This document shows, piece after piece, positions 59,614 through 64,000 of a stretch of DNA of 64,000 bases. A program made the translations under genes and the position numbers. The notes under the pieces were generated by a model. It saw only the letters and a list, made by a program, of their open reading frames with translations, had not been told where the DNA came from and searched no databases. Source of the DNA: 66-474 sp035281745 (GTDB lineage: Bacteria > Pseudomonadota > Gammaproteobacteria > Xanthomonadales > Rhodanobacteraceae); NCBI GenBank assembly GCA_035281745.1, contig DATEDI010000011.1, forward strand, positions 1 to 64,000, given 5' to 3'. Numbering within the stretch: the stretch's first letter is position 1; the number at the start of each line of letters is the position of its first letter.

Positions 59614-60258
59614 ATGAACCTGAAGATGCCTGCGCTCGTCGTTGCCTGCACGCTGGTGCTTTCGGCCTGCGGTGGCAACAACCAATCCGAGAATGCGCCA
59701 GCGCCGGGTGCCACGGCTCCGACGCCGGCGGCAACCGCGCCCGCGATGCCGATGACGGCCGCACCCGCGACCACCGCGACCGCGGGCCAAGCCGCGATGC
59801 CGGGAACGGCGGGAACATCCGCCATGGCGTCCGAGGCCATGGCCAGCAACGGCAAACCCGCTGCGACCGTCAACAACTGCAGCACGGAAATCGAGGCCAG
59901 CGATGCAATGCAGTACAACGTCGGCTCGATCGTGGTGCCCTCGTCATGCAGTGATTTCAAGATCACCCTGAAGCACACGGGCAAGCTGCCGGTCGCATCG
60001 ATGGGCCACGACGTCGTTATCACCAAGCAGTCCGACATGCAAGCGGTAGATCAGGAAAGTGCGGCGGCCGGCCTGGACAATGGCTACATCAAGGCGGACG
60101 ACCCGCGCGTCATCGCGCATACCAAACTGATCGGCGGCGGTGAAACCGCGTCGGTGAGTTTCCCGATCAGCAAGATCAAGGACGGCGGTCCGTTCGTGTT
60201 CTTCTGCAGCTTCCCGGGTCATTCCGCACTGATGCATGGTTCGATAAGCGTCCAGTAA
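59614..60258 (+). CDS. Azurin-type blue copper protein, lipoprotein
   Basis: This 214-residue protein has a lipobox LSAC (Cys 19), an Ala/Pro/Thr-rich linker of about 65 residues, and an azurin domain: CSTEIEASDAMQYN, VASMGHDVVI (first Cu His), and FFCSFPGHSALMHG (Cu Cys, His and Met). It transfers single electrons in the periplasm, tethered to a membrane by the lipid and linker. AAGGAG lies eight nt before the ATG. A strong terminator follows. Confidence 0.94.
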   Translation: MNLKMPALVVACTLVLSACGGNNQSENAPAPGATAPTPAATAPAMPMTAAPATTATAGQAAMPGTAGTSAMASEAMASNGKPAATVNNCSTEIEASDAMQYNVGSIVVPSSCSDFKITLKHTGKLPVASMGHDVVITKQSDMQAVDQESAAAGLDNGYIKADDPRVIAHTKLIGGGETASVSFPISKIKDGGPFVFFCSFPGHSALMHGSISVQ

Positions 60259-60287
60259 CGCGGCTCCGGAATGGGCGAGTGGCAGAA

Positions 60288-60313
60288 CGGGCGCCGAAGG
60301 GCGCCCGTTGTTT
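60288..60313 (+). terminator. Rho-independent terminator after azurin
   Basis: An 8-bp GC-rich stem (CGGGCGCC with GGCGCCCG) has a GAAG loop and is followed by TTGTTT, 30 bp past the azurin stop. Confidence 0.8.
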
Positions 60314-60386
60314 CGGTGCGCGGTGGCTGGACACCCCCTGCGGTCCGAACCACACTTCGCGGCATCCCTGGCGCAAGGAATTCGAC

Positions 60387-60785
60387 GTGATCCATCTGCC
60401 CGTGCTGGTCGTGCTGTTGAACGTATTGCTGCTGTTCGCCACCGGGCTGCTGGTTGCGAGCGCGCGTGGTCGTCATGGCGTCAAGGCGCCGGCGACGGTC
60501 GGCCACCCCGGTTTCGAACGCGCCTTTCGCGTGCAGATGAACACGCTCGAACACACGGTGGTATTCCTGCCGACGCTGTGGCTGGCGGCGCAATGGGGCA
60601 ATCCCACCTGGGCCGGCATCCTCGGGCTGGTATGGATCGCGGCCCGCGTGTGGTACGTGCCGGCCTACCTGCGCAGCGCCGAGGCGCGGCATTATCCCTT
60701 CATGGTGTCGATGATCGCGTGGCTGCTGTTGCTGGTGCTCGCGATCTGGGGCGTATTGCGATTGTTCTTGCTGCAACCGTGGTGA
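60387..60785 (+). CDS. MAPEG family membrane protein
   Basis: This 132-residue protein has four predicted transmembrane helices and the MAPEG signature region RVQMNTLEHTVVFLPTLWLA with ARVWYVPAYLRSAEAR. The family includes membrane glutathione transferases and related eicosanoid enzymes; bacterial members are mostly uncharacterised. The start is a GTG at 60387 preceded by AAGGAATTCGAC; longer upstream frames have no helix or domain. Confidence 0.87.
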   Translation: MIHLPVLVVLLNVLLLFATGLLVASARGRHGVKAPATVGHPGFERAFRVQMNTLEHTVVFLPTLWLAAQWGNPTWAGILGLVWIAARVWYVPAYLRSAEARHYPFMVSMIAWLLLLVLAIWGVLRLFLLQPW

Positions 60786-60802
60786 GCACGCGCGTGGCGT
60801 GA

Positions 60803-61480
60803 TCACTCAACCGCGGGCGCCTTGGCCGCGATCTCGCGCAACGCGTTTTCGAACACTTCCGGCGGCTGGCCGCCCGAAATCAGGTACTGGCCATTGACGA
60901 CAGTCGCCGGCACGGAATGCATGCCGGCCTGCTGCCAACGGTGTTCCCGTGCGCGTACTTCGTCGACGAATTCATTGCCGTCCAGCATGCGGCGCGTGGC
61001 ATCGCCATCCAGTCCGGTTTCCTTCGCGATGCGCACCAGCACGTCGCGGTCGGCAACGTTTTCATTGTCGGTGAAGTAGGCGCGAAACAGCGCCTGCTTG
61101 AGCGCGACGGCTTTCTCGCGGTCGTGCTGTTCGGCCCAGTGCAGCAGGCGATGCGCGTCGAAGGTGTTCCAGACGCGGCTGCCTTCGTGCGTGTTGATTG
61201 CCACGCCCAGCAGCGCGGCGCGTTCGCGGATTGCCTTGCGGTTGGTTTCGAGCTGCTTGTCGTCGATGCCGTACTTCTGCCTGATGTGCTCGCCGGCATC
61301 TTCGCCTTCGAACGGCGTCTGCGGATTGAGTTCGAATGGCTGCAGGTGGATATCGGCTTCGAAACTGCCTTCGAGTTTCGTCAATGCCGATTTCAGGCTG
61401 GCAAGGCCGATCGCACACCACGGGCAGGCGACGTCGGAAACAAAATCGATGCGGAAGCGGGCAGGGGCAGTCATGGACAT
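60803..61480 (-). CDS. DsbA family oxidoreductase (FrnE-like)
   Basis: This 225-residue protein has the thioredoxin-fold active site VSDVACPWCAIGLASLK (CPWC near residue 20), QPFELNPQTP, and a C-terminal GMHSVPATVVNGQYLISGGQ with the cis-Pro. That is the FrnE/2-hydroxychromene-2-carboxylate isomerase-like DsbA group, cytoplasmic because no signal peptide is present. FrnE homologues act in oxidative-stress or polyketide contexts. It converges on the MAPEG gene. Confidence 0.92.
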   Translation of the reverse strand: MSMTAPARFRIDFVSDVACPWCAIGLASLKSALTKLEGSFEADIHLQPFELNPQTPFEGEDAGEHIRQKYGIDDKQLETNRKAIRERAALLGVAINTHEGSRVWNTFDAHRLLHWAEQHDREKAVALKQALFRAYFTDNENVADRDVLVRIAKETGLDGDATRRMLDGNEFVDEVRAREHRWQQAGMHSVPATVVNGQYLISGGQPPEVFENALREIAAKAPAVE

Positions 61481-61546
61481 CGAATCGCTATTGATTCATA
61501 CCAATGTGGAGGCGCCTGCGCGCATGTCAATGAAGCGCGTCCGGCT

Positions 61547-62305
61547 TCAATCGCCGAAGTACACCGAAATTCCCATGCCGCCTTGCCATGCATCCGCGTG
61601 ACCCGCCACGCGATGACGCGCACCGAGATCGAGTTGCACGCGTGGCGTGACCTGCCAACTCAGGCCGGCGCCGGCCAGACTGCCGTAGCCCGCCGCCTGC
61701 GTGTGTTGCGCGGCGGCTTCCACGAACACTCCCAGTGTCGATGACAACGCCCAACCTTCATTGATGGCCAGCAACTGGCTGTCGGTGTCGCCCGATACCG
61801 CTTCGACGTACACGCCGGTCGAACGATCATTGTCGTGCTGCCAGTTGAAGCTGGCGCCGAGCAGGTACTGGCGGCGATCGCTGCGGGACGCGCGTGCGCC
61901 ATCGGTGAATTCGACGCTGCCGAGCAATCCCCAACTGAAACGGCCGTGCGCGGCTGGTGCGATCTTCAATGCAAGGGTGCTGTCGGATCGCCCGCGGCCG
62001 GCTGCGCCCGGGGCGTCGAGCCAATTCCATCCGCTGCCGAATTGGAGTTCCAGGGCGTGGCCGACACCCATGCGGAGCAGAGTGTCGGTGGTGAAGCTGG
62101 AAGCGCCGTCGGCGTGGCTCCAATCCGGCGCGCCTTGTTCGATCGTGACGTCGCCGGCTTGCAAAACCGCGGGCGTGAAGCCCAGGCCCGGCCGATCGTA
62201 ACCGGGGTTGTTGCGCACCTCGGCCATGGCAGGCGCGGAAGCGCAAAGGCCGAGGCACAGGGCGATGGCGGCACGGCGATGGTGAAGTCGAAGGTCTGCG
62301 TTCAT
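61547..62305 (-). CDS. Outer-membrane protein, phenol-degradation MetA-like family
   Basis: This 252-residue protein has a signal peptide (ALCLGLCASAPAMA) and alternating beta strands (ELQFGSGWNWLDAPG, LLGSVEFTDGARASRSDRRQ, VYVEAVSGDTDSQLLAIN, QLDLGARHRVAGHADAWQGG) ending VYFGD with an aromatic near the C-terminus. This fits a beta-barrel of the transporter/phenol MetA-pathway type, probably an outer-membrane channel. The substrate is unknown. It is convergent with nothing and is followed by the divergent M14 gene. Confidence 0.8.
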   Translation of the reverse strand: MNADLRLHHRRAAIALCLGLCASAPAMAEVRNNPGYDRPGLGFTPAVLQAGDVTIEQGAPDWSHADGASSFTTDTLLRMGVGHALELQFGSGWNWLDAPGAAGRGRSDSTLALKIAPAAHGRFSWGLLGSVEFTDGARASRSDRRQYLLGASFNWQHDNDRSTGVYVEAVSGDTDSQLLAINEGWALSSTLGVFVEAAAQHTQAAGYGSLAGAGLSWQVTPRVQLDLGARHRVAGHADAWQGGMGISVYFGD

Positions 62306-62487
62306 CGATGCGGGGCGGTTCTGATCGGCGCGCGCATCCTATCGGGGCCGCCGCGTGGGCGAGAGTGCGCCGATCACGCGGCGATGTCAGTGGCCGGTGC
62401 CGAGCACGTCTCCGGCATCCCGTTCGCTGCAGGCGCGCGCGGGCGGAGTGTTAGAGTGCCCGGCTGGTTCCCGAAGCGAGTGGTGCG

Positions 62488-63408
62488 ATGACGGTTGAAG
62501 CCTTTTATCCGATCGGTACGCCCGGCAAACCGTGGGGCGACGTGGAGAAAGCCGAATGGCTTGCGCGGCAGCGCAGGCAGCGCAGTTACGCGGATGACGT
62601 CCTGGGCGTGGTCGAGCGGCTGCGTGCGCGCTTCGACGTGGTGCAATACGGCGAACTCGATTACACGCCCGACCGCTACCCGCTGTTCGCGCTGAAAAGC
62701 CGCGAATGGAACGAGGCATTGCCGGTCATGCTGGTGACGGGCGGCGTGCACGGTTATGAAACCAGCGGCGTGCACGGCGCGCTGCAGTTCGCGGACCGGC
62801 ACGCGGAAGAATACGCGGGACGCGCCAATATCCTCGTCGTGCCGTGCGTCAGCCCGTGGGGTTACGAGCGCATCCATCGCTGGAATCCGTACGCGCTCGA
62901 TCCGAACCGCAATTTCATCCCCGACAGTCCGGCACCGGAAGCGGCGGCATTGATGCGATTGGTCGCGCCGTTCCGAGAGCGCGTGTCGATGCACATCGAC
63001 CTGCACGAAACCACCGACACCGACGAATCCGAGTTTCGTCCGGCGCTGTCCGCGCGCGACGGCACGCCGTACGAGCCGGGCACGATTCCGGACGGTTTCT
63101 ACCTGTGCGCCGATAGCGCCAATCCGCAGCCGGAATTCCAGCAGGCGGTGATCGCGGCAGTCGCGAAGGTGACCCACATCGCCCCGGCCGATCCCGACGG
63201 CACCATCATCGGTTCGCCGGTGGTCGCACCCGGCGTCATCGAATATCCACTGGTGAAGTGGGGTTTGTGCGCTGGCATCACCGCGGCGCGTTGGCGCACC
63301 ACCACCGAGGTGTATCCCGACAGCCCGCGCGCGACGCCGGCGCAATGCAACGCGGCGCAGGTCGCGGCGGCTCGCGCGGCGATCGACTACACGTTGGCGC
63401 ACGCCTGA
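62488..63408 (+). CDS. M14 family zinc carboxypeptidase
   Basis: This 306-residue cytoplasmic protein contains the zinc motif GGVHGYETSGVHGAL (HxxE near residues 89-92), a later Zn His in SMHIDLHETTDTDESEF (near residue 170) and LDPNRNFIP, the N-R pair of M14 peptidases. TTEVYPDSPR near the end could carry the general-base Glu. Such enzymes release C-terminal residues or deacylate small amides; the substrate is unknown. Confidence 0.9.
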   Translation: MTVEAFYPIGTPGKPWGDVEKAEWLARQRRQRSYADDVLGVVERLRARFDVVQYGELDYTPDRYPLFALKSREWNEALPVMLVTGGVHGYETSGVHGALQFADRHAEEYAGRANILVVPCVSPWGYERIHRWNPYALDPNRNFIPDSPAPEAAALMRLVAPFRERVSMHIDLHETTDTDESEFRPALSARDGTPYEPGTIPDGFYLCADSANPQPEFQQAVIAAVAKVTHIAPADPDGTIIGSPVVAPGVIEYPLVKWGLCAGITAARWRTTTEVYPDSPRATPAQCNAAQVAAARAAIDYTLAHA

Positions 63409-63569
63409 AGAGCGTCCGCGCCGTCGGCACACGACGGATCTGATCGTTCGCGGCATGTCGCTTAACGAAGACAAACCGCGCGGGTGCGACGCGTGGTCGA
63501 ATGGCGTACTCTCGAAGCATGTCCATTCGCGGATTGCGTCGTGCGAGGCGCAATCCAACTGGAGGCGCC

Positions 63570-64000
63570 ATGAAGATCAAATTCCTGTCCTCGTTCCTCG
63601 TCATCGTCGCGCTGAGTCTTGCTGGCGTTGGCATCGCGGTTGCGCAAAATGACAACGGCGTGCTGGTTCGCTCCGACGGCATCTATGTCCGCTGTGACCA
63701 GTGCGGCACCATCGAGCGCATCGACCAGAACATCAGTCAGGGCGGCAGCCATGGCACGGCCGGCGCGGTGATCGGCGCGATCGCCGGTGGCGTGCTCGGC
63801 AATCAGGTGGGCAAGGGCAAGGGCCGCAAGGCCGCCACGGTGGCCGGCGCGGTCGGCGGCGGGTTTGCCGGTCACGCGGTCGGGAATCGCGGCGGCACGC
63901 ACAACTACCTCGTACACATCCGGATGGGCAATGGCAGTTACATGAATGTGCAGGTCACCGATGCCGGCAGCCTGCGGGTCGGCGATCTCGTGCAGGTGGA
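63570..64000 (+). CDS. Glycine-zipper 2TM domain outer-membrane protein, partial
   Basis: The gene starts at the ATG at 63570, six nt after GGAGG, and runs past the window end (143 codons seen). The protein has a signal peptide (LSSFLVIVALSLAGVGIAVA) then CDQCGTIERIDQ and a glycine-zipper pair (GAVIGAIAGGVLGNQVGKGK, AGAVGGGFAGHAVGN). This is the SlyB/17-kDa antigen-like 2TM fold linked to envelope stability. The C-terminal part (GNGSYMNVQVTDAGSLRVGD) is probably nearly complete. Confidence 0.87.
   Translation, partial: MKIKFLSSFLVIVALSLAGVGIAVAQNDNGVLVRSDGIYVRCDQCGTIERIDQNISQGGSHGTAGAVIGAIAGGVLGNQVGKGKGRKAATVAGAVGGGFAGHAVGNRGGTHNYLVHIRMGNGSYMNVQVTDAGSLRVGDLVQV

Noticed and set aside
1..64000. 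tRNA, rRNA, riboswitch or CRISPR array
   Set aside because: Reading through the intergenic gaps I found no cloverleaf T-loop signature, rRNA stretch, regularly spaced repeats or recognisable aptamer; a covariance-model scan would be needed to exclude small RNAs.

Overview
The window is high-GC, densely packed chromosomal DNA from a gammaproteobacterium. The order Lysobacterales (Xanthomonadales), perhaps a Rhodanobacteraceae-like lineage, is the best guess. This rests on gene content (CadC-like TPR regulator, LTA-synthase-type sulfatase, periplasmic Lig E, azurin lipoprotein, many small DUF proteins, a PEP-CTERM protein, RAYT transposase with dispersed tags) and is inference, because no rRNA or other marker gene is present. 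I found no tRNA, rRNA, CRISPR array or prophage.

1-6.3 kb is a tandem duplication of a three-gene unit: secreted alpha/beta hydrolase, membrane-anchored metallo-beta-lactamase-fold hydrolase, and a convergent aspartate/glutamate racemase. Each unit ends in remnants of a REP-associated tyrosine transposase (RAYT). 6.3-8.9 kb holds a RAYT pseudogene, a PEP-CTERM protein, an intact RAYT bounded by inverted tags, a DUF1428 gene and a pile of decayed tags. 8.9-25.7 kb is ordinary housekeeping and envelope content: DUF3016, iron permease-like, DUF748, cardiolipin synthase-like, phosphodiester glycosidase, CadC-like regulator, exonuclease III, diguanylate cyclase, LysR with a divergent lipocalin-like gene, RNA ligase-like and sulfatase. 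Short tags of three families interrupt it, often sitting exactly at gene ends.

25.8-29.9 kb is the most foreign-looking segment. It has visibly lower GC and a compact cassette of a SPPY-type DNA methyltransferase, converging with a 6-bp overlap on a two-gene operon for an 83-residue protein and an 852-residue GHKL-type ATPase. I consider it the best candidate for an undescribed defence or restriction-modification-like system. Just downstream lie a TPR/transglutaminase lipoprotein and a HigBA-type toxin-antitoxin locus with a frameshifted toxin, an intact antitoxin and a clear operator palindrome.

32-64 kb returns to typical chromosomal genes: FAD oxidoreductase, YciI-like protein, GH3 beta-glucosidase, MBL hydrolase, Cu-Zn SOD, SLC13/TrkA-C permease, dienelactone hydrolase, SAM methyltransferase, S9 peptidase, frameshifted phytanoyl-CoA dioxygenase, glutathionyl-hydroquinone reductase, MpaB/DUF2236 oxygenase, a hybrid histidine kinase/EAL regulator operon with a divergent diguanylate cyclase, dipeptidase, D-amino-acid PLP enzyme, Lig E, AI-2E transporter-trxC operon, azurin with terminator, MAPEG, FrnE-like DsbA, outer-membrane protein, M14 carboxypeptidase and a glycine-zipper protein cut by the window end.

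A theme running through the window is its mobile-repeat ecology. One intact RAYT, two RAYT remnants and about thirty short tags in three families are spread through the first 47 kb. Family A is GGGGTCAGAGTCGACTTTCC-like, family B is AAGAACGGGGTCAGGTTCAC-like and often occurs as inverted pairs, and family C is AAAGGGGACGGAGGTAATT-like. Several provide stop codons or terminal codons of genes.
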